From Auanema rhodensis (lineage: Eukaryota; Nematoda; Chromadorea; Rhabditida; Rhabditidae), in NCBI GenBank assembly GCA_964057225.1, contig OZ059897.1:2914001-2978000 (forward strand): DNA of 64,000 nucleotides. Reading direction: 5' to 3'. This document shows, in pieces, positions 25,970-38,000 of this stretch. The notes under the pieces were generated by a model. That model did not search any database. It was given only the letters and a program-made list of their open reading frames with translations, and was not told the origin of the DNA. Numbering within the stretch: the stretch's first letter is position 1; each line of letters starts with the position of its first letter. The position numbers were made by a program, and so were the translations under genes.

Positions 25970-26320
25970 AGTGCATTCGATGCGGATTTTTAAGCTGCGT
26001 CGATCTGTGTTATCAGATTTGAGTTAGCTTAAAAATGCACCGAGATATCAACTGATATATGTTCACACTTATATCCTCGATTTTCACCCTGAAGAAATGA
26101 TTTTTTCGTTGAAAAACATTGTCCATCGTATTCGTCTTGAAAAAAAGAATCTAAAAACATCTACTTTTTGTGAAATTATTCAGAAATTTTTCGGGAAAAT
26201 TTTTGTCAAAATGTTTTTGGAAGCAATGTTGAGTGTACATGGGAACTCAACATACACTAATGCATTATTTTTCAAACGATCATAACTAATTTTTGTATGG
26301 AGCGTTTCTCAATGTAGTAT
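25970..26320 (+). repeat. Reference B/B satellite monomer (M75)
   Basis: This is the second main class. The left half has TGAGTTAGCT, an EcoRV site (GATATC, 26044-26049) and TGTTCAC. The right half has GAAGAAATGATT, TTGAAAAAC, ATTCGTC and ACATCTAC. It differs from A at well over a dozen linked positions between offsets 50 and 192, but is nearly the same beyond offset 235. This copy also has T to C at offset 212, changing a TAG to CAG, and AACATAC instead of AGCATAC at offsets 280-286. B/B monomers are concentrated between about 18 and 39 kb. Confidence 0.95.
26045..26058. repeat. B-class dyad ATATCA-AC-TGATAT (example in M75)
   Basis: Six-base arms at 26045-26050 and 26053-26058 are exact reverse complements around AC. 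In A left halves offsets 76-77 are TA instead of AT, which shortens the arms to four bases (ATCA and TGAT). The B form also contains the EcoRV site used to recognise this class. Confidence 0.9.
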
Positions 26321-28777
26321 AGTGCATTCGATGCGGATTTTTAAGCTGCGTTGATCTGTGTTATCAGATTTGCGCTAGCTTAAAAATGCACCGAGTAATC
26401 AACTGATATAGGTTCACACTTATATCCTCGATTTTCACCCTGAAGAATTAATTTTTTCGTTGAATAACATTGTCCATCGTCTTTGCCTTGAAAAAAGAAA
26501 TCTAAAAACTCCTACTTTTCGTGAAATTATTTAGAAATTTTTCGGGAAAATTTTTGTCACAATGTTTTTGGAAGCAATGTTGAGTGTACATGGGAACTCA
26601 ACATACACTAATGCATTATTTTTCAAACGATCATAACTAATTTTTGTATGGAGCGTTTCTCAATGTAGTATAGTGCATTCGATGCGGATTTTTAAGCTGC
26701 GTTGATCTGTGTTATCAGATTTGCGCTAGCTTAAAAATGCACCGAGTAATCAACTGATATAGGTTCACACTTATATCCTCGATTTTCACCCTGAAGAATT
26801 AATTTTTTCGTTGAATAACGTTGTCCATCGTCTTTGCCTTGAGAAAAAAAATCTAAAAACTCCTACTTTTTGTGAAATTATTTAGAAATTTTTCGGGAAA
26901 ATTTTTGTCACAATGTTTTTGGAAGCAATGTTGAGTGTACATGGGAACTCAGCATACACTAATGCATTATTTTTCAAACGATCATAACTAATTTTTGTAT
27001 GGAGCGTTTCTCAATGTAGTATAGTGCATTCGATGCGGATTTTTAAGCTGCGTTGATCTGTGTTATCAGATTTGCGCTAGCTTAAAAATGCACCGAGTAA
27101 TCAACTGATATAGGTTCACACTTATATCCTCGATTTTCACCCTGAAGAATTAATTTTTTCGTTGAATAACATTGTCCATCGTCTTTGCCTTGAAAAAAGA
27201 AATCTAAAAACTCCTACTTTTTGTGAAATTATTTAGAAATTTTTCGGGAAAATTTTTGTCACAATGTTTTTGGAAGCAATGTTGAGTGTACATGGGAACT
27301 CAGCATACACTAATGCATTATTTTTCAAACGATCATAACTAATTTTTGTATAGAGCGTTTTTCAATGTAGTATAGTGCATTCGATGCGGATTTTTAAGCT
27401 GCGTTGATCTGTGTTATCAGATTTGCGCTAGCTTAAAAATGCACCGAGTAATCAACTGATATAGGTTCACACTTATATCCTCGATTTTCACCCTGAAGAA
27501 TTAATTTTTTCGTTGAATAACATTGTCCATCGTCTTTGCCTTGAAAAAAAAAATCTAAAAACTCCTACTTTTTGTGAAATTATTTAGAAATTTTTCGGGA
27601 AAATTTTTGTCACAATGTTTTTGGAAGCAATGTTGAGTGTACATGGGAACTCAGCATACACTAATGCATTATTTTTCAAACGATCATAACTAATTTTTGT
27701 ATAGAGCGTTTCTCAATGTAGTATAGTGCATTCGATGCGGATTTTTAAGCTGCGTCGATCTGTTTTATCAGATTTGAGTTAGCTTAAAAATGCACCGAGA
27801 TATCAACTGATATATGTTCACACTTATATCCTCGATTTTCACCCTGAAGAAATGATTTTTTCGTTGAAAAACATTGTCCATCGTATTCGTCTTGAAAAAA
27901 AGAATCTAAAAACATCTACTTTTTGTGAAATTATTCAGAAAATTTTCGGGAAAATTTTTGTCAAAATGTTTTTGGAAGCAATGTTGAGTGTACATGGGAA
28001 CTCAACATACACTAATGCATTATTTTTCAAACGATCATAACTAATTTTTGTATGGAGCGTTTCTCAATGTAGTATAGTGCATTCGATGCGGATTTTTAAG
28101 CTGCGTTGATCTGTGTTATCAGATTTGCGCTAGCTTAAAAATGCACCGAGTAATCAACTGATATAGGTTCACACTTATATCCTCGATTTTCACCCTGAAG
28201 AATTAATTTTTTCGTTGAATAACATTGTCCATCATCTTTGCCTTGAAAAAAGAAATCTAAAAACTCCTACTTTTTGTGAAATTATTTAGAAATTTTTCGG
28301 GAAAATTTTTGTCACAATGTTTTTGGAAGCAATGTTGAGTGTACATGGGAACTCAGCATACACTAATGCATTATTTTTCAAACGATCATAACTAATTTTT
28401 GTATGGAGCGTTTCTCAATGTAGTATAGTGCATTCGATGCGGATTTTTAAGCTGCGTTGATCTGTGTTATCAGATTTGCGCTAGCTTAAAAATGCACCGA
28501 GTAATCAACTGATATAGGTTCACACTTATATCCTCGATTTTCACCCTGAAGAATTAATTTTTTCGTTGAATAACATTGTCCATCGTCTTTGCCTTGAAAA
28601 AAGAAATCTAAAAACTCCTACTTTTTGTGAAATTATTTAGAAATTTTTCGGGAAAATTTTTGTCACAATTTTTTTGGAAGCAATGTTGAGTGTACATGGG
28701 AACTCAGCATACACTAATGCATTATTTTTCAAACGATCATAACTAATTTTTGTATAGAGCGTTTCTCAATGTAGTAT

Positions 28778-31700
28778 AGTGCATTCGATGCGGATTTTTA
28801 AGCTGCGTCGATCTGTGTTATCAGATTTGAGTTAGCTTAAAAATGCACCGAGATATCAACTGATATATGTTCACACTTATATCCTCGATTTTCACCCTGA
28901 AGAAATGATTTTTTCGTTGAAAAACATTGTCCATCGTATTCGTCTTGAAAAAAAGAATCTAAAAACATCTACTTTTTGTGAAATTATTCAGAAAATTTTC
29001 GGGAAAATTTTTGTCAAAATGTTTTTGGAAGCAATGTTGAGTGTACATGGGAACTCAACATACACTAATGCATTATTTTTCAAACGATCATAACTAATTT
29101 TTGTATGGAGCGTTTCTCAATGTAGTATAGTGCATTCGATGCGGATTTTTAAGCTGCGTTGATCTGTGTTATCAGATTTGCGCTAGCTTAAAAATGCACC
29201 GAGTAATCAACTGATATAGGTTCACACTTATATCCTCGATTTTCACCCTGAAGAATTAATTTTTTCGTTGAATAACATTGTCCATCATCTTTGCCTTGAA
29301 AAAAGAAATCTAAAAACTCCTACTTTTTGTGAAATTATTTAGAAACTTTTCGGGAAAATTTTTGTCACAATGTTTTTGGAAGCAATGTTGAGTGTACATG
29401 GGAACTCAGCATACACTAATGCATTATTTTTCAAACGATCATAACTAATTTTTGTATAGAGCGTTTCTCAATGTAGTATAGTGCATTCGATGCGGATTTT
29501 TAAGCTGCGTCGATCTGTGTTATCAGATTTGAGTTAGCTTAAAAATGCACCGAGATATCAACTGATATATGTTCACACTTATATCCTCGATTTTCACCCT
29601 GAAGAAATGATTTTTTCGTTGAAAAACATTGTCCATCGTATTCGTCTTGAAAAAAAGAATCTAAAAACATCTACTTTTTGTGAAATTATTCAGAAATTTT
29701 TCGGGAAAATTTTTGTCAAAATGTTTTTGGAAGCAATGTTGAGTGTACATGGGAACTCAACATACACTAATGCATTATTTTTCAAACGATCATAACTAAT
29801 TTTTGTATGGAGCGTTTCTCAATGTAGTATAGTGCATTCGATGCGGATTTTTGAGCTGCGTTGATCTGTGTTATCAGATTTGCGCTAGCTTAAAAATGCA
29901 CCGAGTAATCAACTGATATAGGTTCACACTTATATCCTCGATTTTCACCCTGAAGAATTAATTTTTTCGTTGAATAACATTGTCCATCGTCTTTGCCTTG
30001 AAAAAAGAAATCTAAAAACTCCTACTTTTTGTGAAATTATTTAGAAATTTTTCGGGAAAATTTTTGTCACAATTTTTTTGGAAGCAATGTTGAGTGTACA
30101 TGGGAACTCAGCATACACTAATGCATTATTTTTCAAACGATCATAACTAATTTTTGTATGGAGCGTTTTTCAATGTAGTATAGTGCATTCGATGCGGATT
30201 TTTAAGCTGCGTTGATCTGTGTTATCAGATTTGCGCTAGCTTGAAAATGCACCGAGTAATCAACTGATATAGGTTCACACTTATATCCTCGATTTTCACC
30301 CTGAAGAATTAATTTTTTCGTTGAATAACATTGTCCATCGTCTTTGCCTTGAAAAAAGAAATCTAAAAACACCTACTTTTTGTGAAATTATTTAGAAATT
30401 TTTCGGGAAAATTTTTGTCATAATGTTTTTGGAAGCAATGTTGAGTGTACATGGGAACTCAGCATACACTAATGCATTATTTTTCAAACGATCATAACTA
30501 ATTTTTGTATAGAGCGTTTCTCAATGTAGTATAGTGCATTCGATGCGGATTTTTAAGCTGCGTCGATCTGTTTTATCAGATTTGAGTTAGCTTAAAAATG
30601 CACCGAGATATCAACTGATATATGTTCACACTTATATCCTCGATTTTCACCCTGAAGAAATGATTTTTTCGTTGAAAAACATTGTCCATCGTATTCGTCT
30701 TGAAAAAAAGAATCTAAAAACATCTACTTTTTGTGAAATTATTCAGAAAATTTTCGGGAAAATTTTTGTCAAAATGTTTTTGGAAGCAATGTTGAGTGTA
30801 CATGGGAACTCAACATACACTAATGCATTATTTTTCAAACGATCATAACTAATTTTTGTATGGAGCGTTTCTCAATGTAGTATAGTGCATTCGATGCGGA
30901 TTTTTAAGCTGCGTTGATCTGTGTTATCAGATTTGCGCTAGCTTAAAAATGCACCGAGTAATCAACTGATATAGGTTCACACTTATATCCTCGATTTTCA
31001 CCCTGAAGAATTAATTTTTTCGTTGAATAACATTGTCCATCATCTTTGCCTTGAAAAAAGAAATCTAAAAACTCCTACTTTTTGTGAAATTATTTAGAAA
31101 TTTTTCGGGAAAATTTTTGTCACAATGTTTTTGGAAGCAATGTTGAGTGTACATGGGAACTCAGCATACACTAATGCATTATTTTTCAAACGATCATAAC
31201 TAATTTTTGTATGGAGCGTTTCTCAATGTAGTATAGTGCATTCGATGCGGATTTTTAAGCTGCGTTGATCTGTGTTATCAGATTTGCGCTAGCTTAAAAA
31301 TGCACCGAGTAATCAACTGATATAGGTTCACACTTATATCCTCGATTTTCACCCTGAAGAATTAATTTTTTCGTTGAATAACATTGTCCATCGTCTTTGC
31401 CTTGAAAAAAGAAATCTAAAAACTCCTACTTTTTGTGAAATTATTTAGAAATTTTTCGGGAAAATTTTTGTCACAATTTTTTTGGAAGCAATGTTGAGTG
31501 TACATGGGAACTCAGCATACACTAATGCATTATTTTTCAAACGATCATAACTAATTTTTGTATGGAGCGTTTTTCAATGTAGTATAGTGCATTCGATGCG
31601 GATTTTTAAGCTGCGTTGATCTGTGTTATCAGATTTGCGCTAGCTTGAAAATGCACCGAGTAATCAACTGATATAGGTTCACACTTATATCCTCGATTTT

Positions 31701-31936
31701 CACCCTGAAGAATTAATTTTTTCGTTGAATAACATTGTCCATCGTCTTTGCCTTGAAAAAAAAAATCTAAAAACACCTACTTTTTGTGAAATTATTTAGA
31801 AATTTTTCGGGAAAATTTTTGTCATAATGTTTTTGGAAGCAATGTTGAGTGTACATGGGAACTCAGCATACACTAATGCATTATTTTTCAAACGATCATA
31901 ACTAATTTTTGTATAGAGCGTTTCTCAATGTAGTAT
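28778..31936 (+). repeat. Alternating HOR, five-monomer unit (M83-M87) and variant four-monomer unit (M88-M91)
   Basis: M83-M87: B/B with perfect dyad, A/A with CATCATC and AAACTTTTC, B/B with CAG, A/A starting with TTTTTGAGCTGCG and having CACAATTTTTTTGG, A/A with GCTTGAAAATG, ACACCTAC and TCATAATG. M88-M91: B/B with CTGTTTTATC and perfect dyad, A/A with CATCATC, A/A with CACAATTTTTTTGG, A/A with GCTTGAAAATG, ACACCTAC and TCATAATG. The second unit lacks the AAACTTTTC monomer and the second B/B. Confidence 0.87.
28992..29011. repeat. Perfect dyad AAAATTTTC-GG-GAAAATTTT (example in M83)
   Basis: Two 9-base arms, 28992-29000 and 29003-29011, are exact reverse complements around a GG centre. 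In ordinary monomers offset 218 is T, giving one mismatch in the left arm; here it is A. I count 14 monomers with the perfect form: M36, M41, M48, M56, M65, M70, M80, M83, M88, M92, M96, M101, M105 and M109. All lie between 12.4 and 38.2 kb. Confidence 0.9.
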
Positions 31937-34900
31937 AGTGCATTCGATGCGGATTTTTAAGCTGCGTCGATCTGTTTTATCAGATTTGAGTTAGCTTAAA
32001 AATGCACCGAGATATCAACTGATATATGTTCACACTTATATCCTCGATTTTCACCCTGAAGAAATGATTTTTTCGTTGAAAAACATTGTCCATCGTATTC
32101 GTCTTGAAAAAAAGAATCTAAAAACATCTACTTTTTGTGAAATTATACAGAAAATTTTCGGGAAAATTTTTGTCAAAATGTTTTTGGAAGCAATGTTGAG
32201 TGTACATGGGAACTCAACATACACTAATGCATTATTTTTCAAACGATCATAACTAATTTTTGTATGGAGCGTTTCTCAATGTAGTATAGTGCATTCGATG
32301 CGGATTTTTAAGCTGCGTTGATCTGTGTTATCAGATTTGCGCTAGCTTAAAAATGCACCGAGTAATCAACTGATATAGGTTCACACTTATATCCTCGATT
32401 TTCACCCTGAAGAATTAATTTTTTCGTTGAATAACATTGTCCATCATCTTTGCCTTGAAAAGAGAAATCTAAAAACTCCTACTTTTTGTGAAATTATTTA
32501 GAAACTTTTCGGGAAAATTTTTGTCACAATGTTTTTGGAAGCAATGTTGAGTGTACATGGGAACTCAGCATACACTAATGCATTATTTTTCAAACGATCA
32601 TAACTAATTTTTGTATAGAGCGTTTCTCAATGTAGTATAGTGCATTCGATGCGGATTTTTAAGCTGCGTCGATCTGTGTTATCAGATTTGAGTTAGCTTA
32701 AAAATGCACCGAGATATCAACTGATATATGTTCACACTTATATCCTCGATTTTCACCCTGAAGAAATGATTTTTTCGTTGAAAAACATTGTCCATCGTAT
32801 TCGTCTTGAAAAAAAGAATCTAAAAACATCTACTTTTTGTGAAATTATTCAGAAATTTTTCGGGAAAATTTTTGTCAAAATGTTTTTGGAAGCAATGTTG
32901 AGTGTACATGGGAACTCAACATACACTAATGCATTATTTTTCAAACGATCATAACTAATTTTTGTATGGAGCGTTTCTCAATGTAGTATAGTGCATTCGA
33001 TGCGGATTTTTGAGCTGCGTTGATCTGTGTTATCAGATTTGCGCTAGCTTAAAAATGCACCGAGTAATCAACTGATATAGGTTCACACTTATATCCTCGA
33101 TTTTCACCCTGAAGAATTAATTTTTTCGTTGAATAACATTGTCCATCGTCTTTGCCTTGAAAAAAAAAATCTAAAAACACCTACTTTTTGTGAAATTATT
33201 TAGAAATTTTTCGGGAAAATTTTTGTCATAATGTTTTTGGAAGCAATGTTGAGTGTACATGGGAACTCAGCATACACTAATGCATTATTTTTCAAACGAT
33301 CATAACTAATTTTTGTATAGAGCGTTTCTCAATGTAGTATAGTGCATTCGATGCGGATTTTTAAGCTGCGTCGATCTGTTTTATCAGATTTGAGTTAGCT
33401 TAAAAATGCACCGAGATATCAACTGATATATGTTCACACTTATATCCTCGATTTTCACCCTGAAGAAATGATTTTTTCGTTGAAAAACATTGTCCATCGT
33501 ATTCGTCTTGAAAAAAAGAATCTAAAAACATCTACTTTTTGTGAAATTATTCAGAAAATTTTCGGGAAAATTTTTGTCAAAATGTTTTTGGAAGCAATGT
33601 TGAGTGTACATGGGAACTCAACATACACTAATGCATTATTTTTCAAACGATCATAACTAATTTTTGTATGGAGCGTTTCTCAATGTAGTATAGTGCATTC
33701 GATGCGGATTTTTAAGCTGCGTTGATCTGTGTTATCAGATTTGCGCTAGCTTAAAAATGCACCGAGTAATCAACTGATATAGGTTCACACTTATATCCTC
33801 GATTTTCACCCTGAAGAATTAATTTTTTCGTTGAATAACATTGTCCATCATCTTTGCCTTGAAAAAAGAAATCTAAAAACTCCTACTTTTTGTGAAATTA
33901 TTTAGAAACTTTTCGGGAAAATTTTTGTCACAATGTTTTTGGAAGCAATGTTGAGTGTACATGGGAACTCAGCATACACTAATGCATTATTTTTCAAACG
34001 ATCATAACTAATTTTTGTATAGAGCGTTTCTCAATGTAGTATAGTGCATTCGATGCGGATTTTTAAGCTGCGTCGATCTGTGTTATCAGATTTGAGTTAG
34101 CTTAAAAATGCACCGAGATATCAACTGATATATGTTCACACTTATATCCTCGATTTTCACCCTGAAGAAATGATTTTTTCGTTGAAAAACATTGTCCATC
34201 GTATTCGTCTTGAAAAAAAGAATCTAAAAACATCTACTTTTTGTGAAATTATTCAGAAATTTTTTGGGAAAATTTTTGTCAAAATGTTTTTGGAAGCAAT
34301 GTTGAGTGTACATGGGAACTCAACACACACTAATGCATTATTTTTCAAACGATCATAACTAATTTTTGTATGGAGCGTTTCTCAATGTAGTATAGTGCAT
34401 TCGATGCGGATTTTTGAGCTGCGTTGATCTGTGTTATCAGATTTGCGCTAGCTTAAAAATGCACCGAGTAATCAACTGATATAGGTTCACACTTATATCC
34501 TCGATTTTCACCCTGAAGAATTAATTTTTTCGTTGAATAACATTGTCCATCGTCTTTGCCTTGAAAAAAGAAATCTAAAAACTCCTACTTTTTGTGAAAT
34601 TATTTAGAAATTTTTCGGGAAAATTTTTGTCACAATTTTTTTGGAAGCAATGTTGAGTGTACATGGGAACTCAGCATACACTAATGCATTATTTTTCAAA
34701 CGATCATAACTAATTTTTGTATGGAGCGTTTTTCAATGTAGTATAGTGCATTCGATGCGGATTTTTAAGCTGCGTTGATCTGTGTTATCAGATTTGCGCT
34801 AGCTTGAAAATGCACCGAGTAATCAACTGATATAGGTTCACACTTATATCCTCGATTTTCACCCTGAAGAATTAATTTTTTCGTTGAATAACATTGTCCA

Positions 34901-35095
34901 TCGTCTTTGCCTTGAAAAAAAAAATCTAAAAACACCTACTTTTTGTGAAATTATTTAGAAATTTTTCGGGAAAATTTTTGTCATAATGTTTTTGGAAGCA
35001 ATGTTGAGTGTACATGGGAACTCAGCATACACTAATGCATTATTTTTCAAACGATCATAACTAATTTTTGTATAGAGCGTTTCTCAATGTAGTAT
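31937..35095 (+). repeat. Alternating HOR, four-monomer (M92-M95) and five-monomer (M96-M100) units
   Basis: The four-monomer unit ends in M95 (32990-33340), which joins the TTTTTGAGCTGCG start of M99-type monomers to the ACACCTAC and TCATAATG end of M100-type monomers. The following five-monomer unit still has both as separate monomers. M98 has two private changes, TTTTTTGGG and AACACACAC. M92 has ATTATACAG in place of ATTATTCAG. Confidence 0.88.
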
Positions 35096-38000
35096 AGTGC
35101 ATTCGATGCGGATTTTTAAGCTGCGTCGATCTGTGTTATCAGATTTGAGTTAGCTTAAAAATGCACCGAGATATCAACTGATATATGTTCACACTTATAT
35201 CCTCGATTTTCACCCTGAAGAAATGATTTTTTCGTTGAAAAACATTGTCCATCGTATTCGTCTTGAAAAAAAGAATCTAAAAACATCTACTTTTTGTGAA
35301 ATTATTCAGAAAATTTTCGGGAAAATTTTTGTCAAAATGTTTTTGGAAGCAATGTTGAGTGTACATGGGAACTCAACATACACTAATGCATTATTTTTCA
35401 AACGATCATAACTAATTTTTGTATGGAGCGTTTCTCAATGTAGTATAGTGCATTCGATGCGGATTTTTAAGCTGCGTTGATCTGTGTTATCAGATTTGCG
35501 CTAGCTTAAAAATGCACCGAGTAATCAACTGATATAGGTTCACACTTATATCCTCGATTTTCACCCTGAAGAATTAATTTTTTCGTTGAATAACATTGTC
35601 CATCATCTTTGCCTTGAAAAAAGAAATCTAAAAACTCCTACTTTTTGTGAAATTATTTAGAAACTTTTCGGGAAAATTTTTGTCACAATGTTTTTGGAAG
35701 CAATGTTGAGTGTACATGGGAACTCAGCATACACTAATGCATTATTTTTCAAACGATCATAACTAATTTTTGTATAGAGCGTTTCTCAATGTAGTATAGT
35801 GCATTCGATGCGGATTTTTAAGCTGCGTCGATCTGTGTTATCAGATTTGAGTTAGCTTAAAAATGCACCGAGATATCAACTGATATATGTTCACACTTAT
35901 ATCCTCGATTTTCACCCTGAAGAAATGATTTTTTCGTTGAAAAACATTGTCCATCGTATTCGTCTTGAAAAAAAGAATCTAAAAACATCTACTTTTTGTG
36001 AAATTATTCAGAAATTTTTCGGGAAAATTTTTGTCAAAATGTTTTTGGAAGCAATGTTGAGTGTACATGGGAACTCAACATACACTAATGCATTATTTTT
36101 CAAACGATCATAACTAATTTTTGTATGGAGCGTTTCTCAATGTAGTATAGTGCATTCGATGCGGATTTTTGAGCTGCGTTGATCTGTGTTATCAGATTTG
36201 CGCTAGCTTAAAAATGCACCGAGTAATCAACTGATATAGGTTCACACTTATATCCTCGATTTTCACCCTGAAGAATTAATTTTTTCGTTGAATGACATTG
36301 TCCATCGTCTTTGCCTTGAGAAAAGAAATCTAAAAACTCCTACTTTTTGTGAAATTATTTAGAAATTTTTCGGGAAAATTTTTGTCATAATGTTTTTGGA
36401 AGCAATGTTGAGTGTACATGGGAACTCAGCATACACTAATGCATTATTTTTCAAACGATCATAACTAATTTTTGTATAGAGCGTTTCTCAATGTAGTATA
36501 GTGCATTCGATGCGGATTTTTAAGCTGCGTCGATCTGTGTTATCAGATTTGAGTTAGCTTAAAAATGCACCGAGATATCAACTGATATATGTTCACACTT
36601 ATATCCTCGATTTTCACCCTGAAGAAATGATTTTTTCGTTGAAAAACATTGTCCATCGTATTCGTCTTGAAAAAAAGAATCTAAAAACATCTACTTTTTG
36701 TGAAATTATTCAGAAAATTTTCGGGAAAATTTTTGTCAAAATGTTTTTGGAAGCAATGTTGAGTGTACATGGGAACTCAACATACACTAATGCATTATTT
36801 TTCAAACGATCATAACTAATTTTTGTATGGAGCGTTTCTCAATGTAGTATAGTGCATTCGATGCGGATTTTTAAGCTGCGTTGATCTGTGTTATCAGATT
36901 TGCGCTAGCTTAAAAATGCACCGAGTAATCAACTGATATAGGTTCACACTTATATCCTCGATTTTCACCCTGAAGAATTAATTTTTTCGTTGAATAACAT
37001 TGTCCATCATCTTTGCCTTGAAAAAAGAAATCTAAAAACTCCTACTTTTTGTGAAATTATTTAGAAACTTTTCGGGAAAATTTTTGTCACAATGTTTTTG
37101 GAAGCAATGTTGAGTGTACATGGGAACTCAGCATACACTAATGCATTATTTTTCAAACGATCATAACTAATTTTTGTATAGAGCGTTTCTCAATGTAGTA
37201 TAGTGCATTCGATGCGGATTTTTAAGCTGCGTCGATCTGTGTTATCAGATTTGAGTTAGCTTAAAAATGCACCGAGATATCAACTGATATATGTTCACAC
37301 TTATATCCTCGATTTTCACCCTGAAGAAATGATTTTTTCGTTGAAAAACATTGTCCATCGTATTCGTCTTGAAAAAAAGAATCTAAAAACATCTACTTTT
37401 TGTGAAATTATTCAGAAATTTTTCGGGAAAATTTTTGTCAAAATGTTTTTGGAAGAATGTTGAGTGTACATGGGAACTCAACATACACTAATGCATTATT
37501 TTTCAAACGATCATAACTAATTTTTGTATGGAGCGTTTCTCAATGTAGTATAGTGCATTCGATGCGGATTTTTGAGCTGCGTTGATCTGTGTTATCAGAT
37601 TTGCGCTAGCTTAAAAATGCACCGAGTAATCAACTGATATAGGTTCACACTTATATCCTCGATTTTCACCCTGAAGAATTAATTTTTTCGTTGAATGACA
37701 TTGTCCATCGTCTTTGCCTTGAGAAAAGAAATCTAAAAACTCCTACTTTTTGTGAAATTATTTAGAAATTTTTCGGGAAAATTTTTGTCATAATGTTTTT
37801 GGAAGCAATGTTGAGTGTACATGGGAACTCAGCATACACTAATGCATTATTTTTCAAACGATCATAACTAATTTTTGTATAGAGCGTTTCTCAATGTAGT
37901 ATAGTGCATTCGATGCGGATTTTTAAGCTGCGTCGATCTGTGTTATCAGATTTGAGTTAGCTTAAAAATGCACCGAGATATCAACTGATATATGTTCACA

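Larger units (their letters stand above)
25970..28777 (+). repeat. Eight-monomer segment, copy 2 (M75-M82)
   Basis: This segment follows M60-M67 monomer by monomer. M76 differs by CTTTTCGTG and AACATAC. M82 is a hybrid: its body through CACAATTTTTTTGG matches M67, but its end (TATAGAGCGTTTCTC) matches M69 rather than M67 (TATGGAGCGTTTTTC). The monomer after it, M83, matches M70. This is the expected product of an unequal exchange between M67-type and M69-type monomers that removed two monomers. Confidence 0.88.

Noticed and set aside
32051-32242. 63-codon minus-strand open frame in M92
   Set aside because: It exists only because ATTATACAG removes one stop. It is reported as a curiosity of the repeat, not a gene.
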